Below are positions 1-5,461 of a stretch of 6,879 nt of DNA, piece by piece. The stretch comes from AC-69 sp035701505. GTDB lineage: Bacteria; Actinomycetota; UBA4738; HRBIN12. Position 1 is the first letter of the stretch, and the number at the start of each line of letters is the position of its first letter. The position numbers were made by a program, and so were the translations under genes. The stretch covers positions 1 to 6,879 of the forward strand of contig DASSSA010000025.1 of NCBI GenBank assembly GCA_035701505.1, written 5' to 3'. The notes below the pieces were generated by a model, which saw only the letters and a list, made by a program, of their open reading frames with translations, made no database searches and was not told where the DNA came from.

Positions 1-2
1 TC

Positions 3-131
3 CTGTTCCCCTGGGCCAGGGTGTTCGTGGGCCTCGGCTACCAGGCGGTCGTGGAGATGGCCATCTTCATCGGCATCCTGGCCGGGGGCCTCCTCTATGC
101 GTGGCGGAAAGGGGTGCTGAGGTGGGCCTGA
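3..131 (+). CDS. nuoA: NADH-quinone oxidoreductase subunit A, C-terminal end (partial)
   Basis: Only the last 42 codons are inside the window; the 5' end lies upstream. NuoA is a small three-helix membrane subunit of complex I that sits beside NuoH and NuoJ, near the junction of the peripheral and membrane arms. The visible part begins LFPWARVFVGLG, matching the conserved (Y)PWA segment. It continues with a hydrophobic helix opening VVEMAIFIG, which carries the family's conserved membrane glutamate, and ends with YAWRKGVLRWA, the typical Y-x-W-x-x-G-x-L-x-W terminus. The stop is TGA at 129-131. It overlaps the start of nuoB by 10 bases, the usual A-B order of nuo operons. The assignment rests on this short tail plus gene order; nothing looks truncated apart from the window edge. 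Confidence 0.9.
   Translation: MFPWARVFVGLGYQAVVEMAIFIGILAGGLLYAWRKGVLRWA
108..114 (+). promoter_or_regulatory. Ribosome binding site deciding the nuoB start
   Basis: AAAGGGG lies inside the end of nuoA, 7 bases before the GTG at 122. This favours 122 over the in-frame GTG at 101, which would lie upstream of this site. The inference is from spacing only. Confidence 0.6.
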
Positions 132-634
132 TCGAGAAGACGGCGCTTCCAGATCTCCAGCCGGTGAAGTTCATCCTGAACTGGGGGCGGCGGTACTCGC
201 TGTGGGTCATGAACTTCGGCCTGGCCTGCTGCGCCATCGAGTTCATCGCGGCCTCCACGTCCAAACACGACTTCATCCGGTTCGGGGTGATCCCGTTCGC
301 CCACGGGCCCAGGCAGGCCGACCTGCTCGTCGTGGCCGGGACCCTGACCGACAAGATGGCCCCCGCCCTCAAGCGCGTGTACGACCAGATGCCGGACCCG
401 AAGTATGTGATCTCTTTCGGCTCGTGCTCCAACTGCGGCGGGCCGTACTGGGACTCGTATTCGGTGACCAAGGGTGTGGACCAGATCGTCCCGGTCGACG
501 TCTTCGTCCCGGGGTGCCCGCCCCGGCCCGAGGCCCTGTTGCACGGGATCATCAGGCTCCAGGAGAAGATCGCCAACGAGGACATCAAGGAGAAGTGGAG
601 TGGCAACCTCTCGGCGCCCGCTGCCACCTCCTGA
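122..634 (+). CDS. nuoB: NADH-quinone oxidoreductase subunit B (cluster N2 subunit)
   Basis: NuoB is the PSST-type subunit that holds the terminal 4Fe-4S cluster N2 and passes electrons to quinone at the interface with NuoD and NuoH. With the GTG at 122 the protein has 170 residues, a normal length. The expected ligands are present: the adjacent pair C36-C37 in FGLACCAIEF, C102 in SFGSCSNCGG and C132 in VPGCPPRPEAL. The motifs GPRQADLLVVAG and MAPALKRVYDQMP are also typical. An extra cysteine, C105, lies three residues after C102. I prefer GTG 122 because AAAGGGG lies 7 bases upstream; an in-frame GTG at 101 would add MAERGAE without a clear ribosome site. The gene overlaps nuoA by 10 bases and nuoC by 35. 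From memory it resembles the second-cluster NuoB of actinobacteria more than the classical one. NuoD, its direct partner, is not encoded here. Confidence 0.95.
   Translation: MGLIEKTALPDLQPVKFILNWGRRYSLWVMNFGLACCAIEFIAASTSKHDFIRFGVIPFAHGPRQADLLVVAGTLTDKMAPALKRVYDQMPDPKYVISFGSCSNCGGPYWDSYSVTKGVDQIVPVDVFVPGCPPRPEALLHGIIRLQEKIANEDIKEKWSGNLSAPAATS
587..592 (+). promoter_or_regulatory. Ribosome binding site for nuoC inside nuoB
   Basis: AAGGAG is a near-perfect Shine-Dalgarno sequence, 7 bases before the GTG at 600 and wholly within nuoB coding sequence. It fixes the nuoC start despite the long overlap of the two genes. Confidence 0.75.
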
Positions 635-1127
635 GGTCGAGTCGCGGCTGCGGGCGCAGTTCGGAGACGACGTCCTGGCCTTCGAGGACCAACGCGGCCA
701 CGCGGTGATCACGGTCGCGCCCGCGCGATACCGGGAGATGGTGCGGTTCCTGCGCGACGAACCCGACTTCGCCTGCGACTACTGCGACTTCACCTCCGCC
801 GTGGACTTCGGCGACCAGGGCATGGAGGTGCTCACCCACCTGCATTCCACGGTTCATAACCACGACGTCAGGATGAAGGTGAAGCTCCAGAAGGAGAGCC
901 CGGCGTGTCCGAGCATCTCCGACCTGTACCCCTCGGCGAACTGGCACGAGCGGGAGACCATGGAGATGTTCGGCATCGACTTCGAGGGCCATCCGCAGCC
1001 GGTGAAGCTGCTGCTCCCCGAGCCCTTCGAGGGCCACCCGCTCCGTAAGGACTTCCCCTTGATGTCCAGAGAGGCGAAGCCCTGGCCGGGAGCCGTCGAG
1101 GGCGAGGAGGAGGAAGAGGAGGAGTGA
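600..1127 (+). CDS. nuoC: NADH-quinone oxidoreductase subunit C (30 kDa)
   Basis: NuoC is a peripheral-arm subunit without cofactors that packs against NuoD, NuoB and NuoI. The protein has 175 residues from GTG 600. The family signature is clear: WHERETMEMFGIDFEGHP at residues 115-132, followed by HPLRKDFPL at 146-154. The start is chosen because AAGGAG lies 7 bases upstream, and the sequence before it in this frame has no NuoC character. This places the first 11 codons inside the end of nuoB. The protein is not fused to NuoD: after the signature it continues only about 20 residues and ends in seven glutamates. That acidic tail is unusual, and its codons provide the nuoH ribosome site. The stop overlaps the nuoH start as GTGA. 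In most nuo operons nuoD follows nuoC; here nuoH does. Confidence 0.94.
   Translation: MATSRRPLPPPEVESRLRAQFGDDVLAFEDQRGHAVITVAPARYREMVRFLRDEPDFACDYCDFTSAVDFGDQGMEVLTHLHSTVHNHDVRMKVKLQKESPACPSISDLYPSANWHERETMEMFGIDFEGHPQPVKLLLPEPFEGHPLRKDFPLMSREAKPWPGAVEGEEEEEEE
1104..1124 (+). promoter_or_regulatory. Purine-rich poly-Glu codon tract acting as nuoH ribosome binding site
   Basis: Seven consecutive glutamate codons (six GAG, one GAA) end nuoC. The tract contains GGAGGA at 1109-1114, 9 bases before the nuoH GTG at 1124, with further GAGG repeats closer in. The same bases therefore encode the acidic tail and serve as a Shine-Dalgarno region. The start function is inferred from position. Confidence 0.65.
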
Positions 1128-2134
1128 TCGGGCAGGCCGGCGCGAGCATCTTCAACGAGTGGTTCTCCAACTACTGGCTCGTGCTCGTGGTGAAGGCCGG
1201 CGTGGTTCTGGGCTTTTTCCTGGTCGCCCCGATGGTCGTGGGGTACGCCGAGCACAAGGTGCTGGCCCACATGCAGAGCCGGCTGGGACCGATGTACCCG
1301 GGCGTGTTCCACGGATGGGCCCAGCTGGTCGCCGACGGCGTGAAGTTCATCCAGAAAGAGGACGTGATCCCACGGGCCGCAGATCCGTGGGTGTTCTCCC
1401 TGGCCCCCGGGGTCGCCCTCGTGCCCTACATCGTGATCTTCGTGGTCATCCCGTTCTCCCCCCAGATCTTCGCGCTGAACCTCGACGTCGGGATCTTCTT
1501 CGTGCTGGCCATCTCCTCGGTCAACGTGATCGGCGTGCTGATGGCTGGATGGTCGTCGGCGAACAAGTTCTCCCTCATCGGCGCGCTGCGCGCCGCCGCA
1601 CAGCTCATCGCCTACGAGCTGCCCCTGGTCCTGGCGGCCGCGTCGGTGGTCATGCAGGCCGGCACGCTCTCGATGATCGGGATCACCGAGGCCCAGGACC
1701 GGTACTGGTTCGTCCTGACCCAGCCGGTGGGCTTCGCCATCTTCGTCGTCGCCTCCCTTGCCGAGCTCACCCGCCCGCCGTTCGACATGCCCGTTGCTGA
1801 TTCGGAGATCATCTTCGGCGCGTACACGGAGTACACGGGCCTGAAGTTCGCCTTCTTCCTCCTGGCCGAGTACGGCGGCATCGTGGCGTTGTCGGCGATC
1901 GCCTCGGTGCTGTACCTCGGAGGGTACGGGGCGCTTCCGGGCCTGGCGTTCATCCCCGAGCCGCTGTGGATGGCGGCGAAGATCGGTGCGCTATCGTTCT
2001 TCGTGATCTGGCTGCGGGCGACCTACCCGCGGCTGCGGGAGGACCAGCTCCAGCAGTTCTCGTGGCTCGCGCTGATCCCGCTCGCGCTGGTGCAGATCAT
2101 CGTGGTCGGCCTGGTGAAGGTCGCGGTGAGCTAG
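1124..2134 (+). CDS. nuoH: NADH-quinone oxidoreductase subunit H
   Basis: NuoH is the membrane subunit that anchors the peripheral arm, forms most of the quinone tunnel and starts the proton-coupling (E-channel) pathway. The product is 336 residues, normal for the family, with about eight hydrophobic helices. Landmarks are YAEHKVLAHMQSRLGP at 41-56, KEDVIPRAADP at 78-88, AYELPLVLA at 163-171, ELTRPPFDMPVADSE at 214-228 and RATYPRLREDQLQQFSW at 298-314. The GTG start overlaps the nuoC TGA by 4 bases and uses the purine tract above it. Two conserved loops differ from the classical form: the usual GPNRVGP is GPMYPGVF here, and the usual FDLPE-x-E-x-E is FDMPVADSE. I believe similar variants occur in second-copy actinobacterial NuoH proteins, but could not check. 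The gene follows nuoC directly, where nuoD would normally intervene. Confidence 0.95.
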   Translation: MIGQAGASIFNEWFSNYWLVLVVKAGVVLGFFLVAPMVVGYAEHKVLAHMQSRLGPMYPGVFHGWAQLVADGVKFIQKEDVIPRAADPWVFSLAPGVALVPYIVIFVVIPFSPQIFALNLDVGIFFVLAISSVNVIGVLMAGWSSANKFSLIGALRAAAQLIAYELPLVLAAASVVMQAGTLSMIGITEAQDRYWFVLTQPVGFAIFVVASLAELTRPPFDMPVADSEIIFGAYTEYTGLKFAFFLLAEYGGIVALSAIASVLYLGGYGALPGLAFIPEPLWMAAKIGALSFFVIWLRATYPRLREDQLQQFSWLALIPLALVQIIVVGLVKVAVS

Positions 2135-2150
2135 GGGAACGGGGAGGATC

Positions 2151-2672
2151 GTGGCCATCGAGGAGAAGGACGTTCGGCGGCGCAAGTCCTCGGGCCTGGC
2201 CGTCGGCCAGGGCCTGATCAAAGGCCTCGGCGTCACGCTCAAACACATGCTGCGGCCGGCCGTCACGCAGCAGTATCCCGAGGAGAAGCCGGACCTTCCG
2301 CCCCGCACCCGGGGGGTCATCGCGCTGAAGGAAGCCAACTGCACCGTCTGTTGGAAGTGCTCGCGCGAGTGTCCCGACTGGTGTATCTACATCGAGGCCC
2401 ACAAGGAGACGCACGACCCCGCGAGCGGTGGACGGGCCCGGTCGGTCAAGGTCCTTGACCGGTTCGCCATCGACTATGCGTTGTGCATGTACTGCGGGAT
2501 CTGCGTGGAGGTGTGCCCGTTCGACGCCCTGTTCTGGAGCCCCGAGTTCGAGTACGCCACGTTCGACATCGTCGAGCTCACCCATGAGAAGGAGAAGCTC
2601 GAGGAGTGGACGTACACGGTGCCTCCGCCGCCACCCCTCGAGGAGGGCGCCCAGGAGGGCGCGGGGGGTTGA
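2151..2672 (+). CDS. nuoI: NADH-quinone oxidoreductase subunit I (two 4Fe-4S ferredoxin domains)
   Basis: NuoI carries clusters N6a and N6b, which relay electrons to N2 in NuoB. The product is 173 residues. Two ferredoxin motifs are complete: C64-x2-C67-x2-C70-x3-C74-P and C112-x2-C115-x2-C118-x3-C122-P. The N-terminal part has the amphipathic GLGVTLKHMLRP followed by QYPEEKPDLPPRTRG, as in the family, which lies along the membrane surface. Before it is a basic run (VRRRK). The C-terminus (about 157-173) is a low-complexity Pro/Glu/Gly tail. The GTG start lies 16 bases after nuoH; GGAGG is only 3 bases upstream, a short spacing, but no better start is near. The TGA overlaps the TTG of nuoJ. 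If the complex lacks NuoEFG, NuoI would be a plausible entry point for electrons; that is inference. Confidence 0.95.
   Translation: MAIEEKDVRRRKSSGLAVGQGLIKGLGVTLKHMLRPAVTQQYPEEKPDLPPRTRGVIALKEANCTVCWKCSRECPDWCIYIEAHKETHDPASGGRARSVKVLDRFAIDYALCMYCGICVEVCPFDALFWSPEFEYATFDIVELTHEKEKLEEWTYTVPPPPPLEEGAQEGAGG
2653..2659 (+). promoter_or_regulatory. Ribosome binding site deciding the nuoJ TTG start
   Basis: AGGAGGG lies inside the end of nuoI, 9 bases before the TTG at 2669. It supports the rare TTG start over an in-frame GTG at 2606, which would add about 21 low-complexity residues inside the nuoI tail. Confidence 0.65.
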
Positions 2673-3169
2673 CCGGGCAGGAATACGCCTTCGCCGTCCT
2701 GGCCCTGGTGGGGACGGTCTCGGCGATCAGGCTGGTCACGGCGAAGAACGTCGTCCACGCCGCCCTGTACCTGGTCGTGACGCTCTCGGTCGTCGGTGGC
2801 GTCTACCTGCTGCTCGCCGCGGAGTTCGTCGGCTGGGTCCAGATCCTCATCTACGTCGGCGCCATCGTGATCCTGTTCCTGTTCGGCCTCATGCTGACCA
2901 GGGCCCCGATCGGGCGAGAGGCCCTGGACAACCAGCAGCGGGGGATCGCCTTCCTGATCGGTCTCGGCGTCCTGGGCGGGCTGGTCTTCCTGATCCAGGG
3001 CGCGTTCAGCTGGAGCGGGCCGAGGCTGCGACCTTCGGTTGGCACCACGGCGGAGCTCGGCCAGTCGCTGTTCCGCCAGTGGGTGCTGCCCTTTGAGGCC
3101 GTCTCGTTCCTCTTGCTCGCGGCCCTGATCGGGGCGGTCGTTCTCTCACGGAGGGACGATCGTCCGTGA
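2669..3169 (+). CDS. nuoJ: NADH-quinone oxidoreductase subunit J
   Basis: NuoJ is a five-helix membrane subunit between NuoH/NuoA and NuoK; its third helix has a pi-bulge that changes state during turnover and links the E-channel to the antiporter-like subunits. From TTG 2669 the protein is 166 residues, beginning MTGQEYAFAVLALVG as expected. Conserved parts are KNVVHAALYLVVTL at 26-39, AEFVGWVQILIYVGAIVILF at 51-70 with Y62 and G64 in the helix-3 region, and LPFEAVSFLLLAALIGAVVL at 140-159. The start forms a TTGA overlap with the nuoI stop and has a good ribosome site. The C-terminus (SRRDDRP) overlaps nuoK by 4 bases. No abnormality seen. Confidence 0.94.
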   Translation: MTGQEYAFAVLALVGTVSAIRLVTAKNVVHAALYLVVTLSVVGGVYLLLAAEFVGWVQILIYVGAIVILFLFGLMLTRAPIGREALDNQQRGIAFLIGLGVLGGLVFLIQGAFSWSGPRLRPSVGTTAELGQSLFRQWVLPFEAVSFLLLAALIGAVVLSRRDDRP

Positions 3170-3468
3170 TCAGGCTCCCGCTCGTACTGTTCTTCTCCGC
3201 CGCGCTGTTCTCGACGGGCGTTTACGGCGTGCTGGCCCGGCGCAACGCCGTTCTGGTCCTGATGTCGATCGAGCTCATGCTGAACGCCGTGAACGTCAAC
3301 CTGGTGGCCTTTTCCCAGTTCTGGCACGACGTGACGGGGCAGGTGTTCGCGCTGTTCGTGATCGCCGTCGCGGCCGCGGAGGTGGGGATCGGCCTGGCCA
3401 TCGTGATCCTGATCTATCGCAACCGCGAGACCATCAACGTCGATGAGGTGAACCTCCTGAAGTGGTAG
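3166..3468 (+). CDS. nuoK: NADH-quinone oxidoreductase subunit K
   Basis: NuoK is a three-helix subunit related to MrpC that contributes a half-channel for one proton route. The product is exactly 100 residues, the standard length. The two membrane glutamates essential in the family are at their standard positions: E36 in MSIELMLNAVNVNLVAF and E72 in VAAAEVGIGLAIV. The C-terminus INVDEVNLLKW is typical. The GTG start overlaps the nuoJ stop (GTGA), with GGAGGG at 3150-3155 ten bases upstream. The gene end overlaps the start of nuoL by 7 bases if GTG 3462 is used there. Proton-transfer capacity looks intact. Confidence 0.96.
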   Translation: MIRLPLVLFFSAALFSTGVYGVLARRNAVLVLMSIELMLNAVNVNLVAFSQFWHDVTGQVFALFVIAVAAAEVGIGLAIVILIYRNRETINVDEVNLLKW

Positions 3469-5438
3469 TGGCGGCTGAGACCGTGAGCGCGACCGGGATC
3501 GGGCCCGGGTTCACCAGGCTGGCCTGGGTGGTCGCGGTGCTCCCGCTGGTCTCGGCTGCCCTGACCCTGTTCTTCGGGAAGCGCACGCCGGGCCGGGGGT
3601 GGATCTATGGGGTCACCGCGGTGGGCGCCGGCTTCGTCCTGTCCCTACTCGTGCTGTGGCACTTCGTGCAGGGCGGCGGCGCCACGAGCTCATCGGTATC
3701 GTGGTTCACCATCGGGCCGCTGCACGTGGAGGCGGGGCAGTTCGTCGACGGCCTGACGGCGATCATGCTGATCGTCGTCACTGGCATCTCGCTCGCGGTG
3801 CACGTCTACTCGATCGGGTACATGCAGGGCGATGTCCGGTTCACCTGGTTCTACGTGGTGCTCTCGGTGTTCACGGCGGCCATGCTCGATGTGGTCATCG
3901 CCGACAACCTGATCCAGCTGCTGGTGGGTTGGGAGGTCATGGGCCTGTGCTCCTACCTGCTGATCGGGCACTGGTGGGAGGAGCGGATCAACTCCAACGC
4001 CGCGATCAAGGCATTCATCACTACGAGGATCGGCGACGTCCCGTTCATGTTCGGCATCTTCGTGTTGATCGCGGCGACGGGGTTCCACTCGGCCAGTATC
4101 CAGCAGGTCGGGGAGCTGGTGGGGGGAGCCGACGTGTCCCGGGGCCTGGTCTCGGTCGCAGCCTTGCTCCTCTTCGGGGGAACGATCGGCAAGTCGGCGC
4201 AGTTCCCCCTCCACGTGTGGCTTCCCGATGCCATGCAGGGTCCAACCCCGGTCTCGGCGCTGATCCACGCCGCCACGATGGTCGCCGCGGGTGTGTACCT
4301 GGTCGGTCGGTTGTATTCGGTGTTCCTGCATGCGGCCCCAGAGGTCCTCCGGTTCGTCGGGGTCATCGGCGGGATCACGATGTTCGGGGCCGCGCTCCTG
4401 GCCCTGGTCCAGGACGACATCAAGCGGGTGCTGGCCTACTCGACCGTCTCGCAGCTCGCCTACATGGTGACGGCCATGTCGGTCGGCCCTCCCGGCCGGG
4501 ATGCGGCGTTCTTCCACCTGTTCACGCACGCGTTCTTCAAGGCCCTCCTGTTCCTCGGAGCGGGCTGCCTGATCCACGCGGTGCACTCGAACAACATGAG
4601 CGAGATGGGCGGGCTGTGGAGGAGGATGCCCGTCACCTTCTGGACGTTCGCGTTCGGCTCGGCCGCCCTGGCGGGCGTCCCGCCGCTGGCCGGCTTCTGG
4701 TCCAAGGACGAGCTGCTGGTCGCGGCGTCGAAGGGACACGCCGTCGTGTTCACACTGATGCTCGTCACGGCGCTGGTAACCGCCTTCTACACGACCCGGA
4801 TGGTCATGCAGACCTTCTTCGGCCCTTACCGGGGGCACGGCGAGCCCCACGAGGCACCAGCGGTCATGACGGGACCGCTCGTCGCGCTTGCCTTCGGGAC
4901 CATCACGGTCGGTTTCCTCGGCGCCGCCGTCACCGGTGGCGTCTTCTTCAAGTGGGTGTTCTTCGAGGCACCCGAGCCGGTGACGTTCGTGCTGTGGGTG
5001 GTCACCCTGTCGATCCTCGCGGCGGGGCTGGGGATCCTGGCGGGATGGTACGTGTACCGCGATCAGCCCGAGCCCGACCCCGCGTTCCAGCTGGGTTGGC
5101 TCTCGAGTCTGCTGGTCAACAAGTTCTACCTGGACGAGGTGTACATGCATGGGATCGTCCTGCCCGTCCGGGACCGCGCGTCCGCAGCGGTGGTGTGGTT
5201 CGACCGGAACGTCATCGACGGCGTGGTGAACGGGACGGCCAGGCTCACCAAGGACCTGGCCTTGGGGACGGATGTGTTCGACCGCACCGTCGTCGACGGT
5301 GCCGTGAACGGGGTTGCGCAGACGGCCGGGTTCACCGGCGGGCTGCTCCGGTACTTGCAATCGGGCAACGTCCAGCGCTACGCGGCCTTCCTGTTCGTCG
5401 GCGTGCTGGTGCTGGCCATCGTGATCACCAGGGTCTAA
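3462..5438 (+). CDS. nuoL: NADH-quinone oxidoreductase subunit L (antiporter-like proton channel)
   Basis: NuoL is the distal Mrp-antiporter-like subunit of the membrane arm, with a long lateral helix that braces NuoM and NuoN. From GTG 3462 it has 658 residues, within the usual range. Key residues are present: E158 in VGWEVMGLCSYLLIGHWWE, K244 in GKSAQFPLHVWLPDAM, the segment GPTPVSALIHAATMVAAGVY at 260-279, K360 in THAFFKALLFLGAG, and K415 in PLAGFWSKDELL. The C-terminal lateral-helix region contains a duplicated motif (residues 580-593 and 606-619), then LRYLQSGNVQRYA and a final membrane helix. The start is uncertain: GTG at 3462, 3468 and 3483 are all in frame and none has a strong ribosome site, though GAGGTG at 3445-3450 may serve. 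The stop TAA is followed by a 23-base gap to nuoM. Confidence 0.95.
   Translation: MVVAAETVSATGIGPGFTRLAWVVAVLPLVSAALTLFFGKRTPGRGWIYGVTAVGAGFVLSLLVLWHFVQGGGATSSSVSWFTIGPLHVEAGQFVDGLTAIMLIVVTGISLAVHVYSIGYMQGDVRFTWFYVVLSVFTAAMLDVVIADNLIQLLVGWEVMGLCSYLLIGHWWEERINSNAAIKAFITTRIGDVPFMFGIFVLIAATGFHSASIQQVGELVGGADVSRGLVSVAALLLFGGTIGKSAQFPLHVWLPDAMQGPTPVSALIHAATMVAAGVYLVGRLYSVFLHAAPEVLRFVGVIGGITMFGAALLALVQDDIKRVLAYSTVSQLAYMVTAMSVGPPGRDAAFFHLFTHAFFKALLFLGAGCLIHAVHSNNMSEMGGLWRRMPVTFWTFAFGSAALAGVPPLAGFWSKDELLVAASKGHAVVFTLMLVTALVTAFYTTRMVMQTFFGPYRGHGEPHEAPAVMTGPLVALAFGTITVGFLGAAVTGGVFFKWVFFEAPEPVTFVLWVVTLSILAAGLGILAGWYVYRDQPEPDPAFQLGWLSSLLVNKFYLDEVYMHGIVLPVRDRASAAVVWFDRNVIDGVVNGTARLTKDLALGTDVFDRTVVDGAVNGVAQTAGFTGGLLRYLQSGNVQRYAAFLFVGVLVLAIVITRV
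5199..5318 (+). repeat. Imperfect tandem motif within nuoL (F-D-R-x-V-[IV]-D-G-x-V-N-G)
   Basis: Two copies, FDRNVIDGVVNGTA (bases 5199-5240) and FDRTVVDGAVNGVA (5277-5318), lie 78 bases (26 codons) apart. Ten of the 14 residues are identical and the reading frame is kept. The DNA is also similar, which suggests an internal duplication in the connection between the lateral helix and the last membrane helix, although shared codon bias contributes. Confidence 0.7.
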
Positions 5439-5450
5439 GGGACGGGGGAG

Positions 5451-5458
5451 AGGGAGGG
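5451..5458 (+). promoter_or_regulatory. Ribosome binding region for nuoM
   Basis: AGGGAGGG lies in the 23-base gap between nuoL and nuoM, 3 bases before the ATG at 5462 (7 bases from its first AGGG). The gap holds no inverted repeat that would form a terminator. Confidence 0.6.
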
Positions 5459-5461
5459 CGG

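Noticed and set aside
101..121. An upstream GTG start for nuoB at 101.
   Set aside because: It has no good ribosome site, it would lengthen the overlap with nuoA, and the added residues are just a shifted reading of the nuoA tail. GTG 122 has AAAGGGG 7 bases upstream.
474..599. A longer nuoC starting at 474.
   Set aside because: The added 42 residues are Ser/Arg-rich shadow of nuoB, and the strong AAGGAG points to 600.
1080..1130. A frameshift or deletion scar that could explain the loss of nuoD.
   Set aside because: Both genes are complete and in frame with a standard GTGA junction; no residual NuoD-like sequence is visible in any frame.
3690..5360. A 556-codon open frame on the minus strand opposite nuoL.
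   Set aside because: It is rich in Arg, Asp, Glu, His and Pro with no recognisable domain, and lies exactly opposite a well-conserved NuoL. Long antisense frames are expected in high-GC DNA.
5439..5461. A possible terminator or promoter between nuoL and nuoM.
   Set aside because: The 23 bases are a purine-rich ribosome site without an inverted repeat or T-run, too short for a promoter and its spacer.
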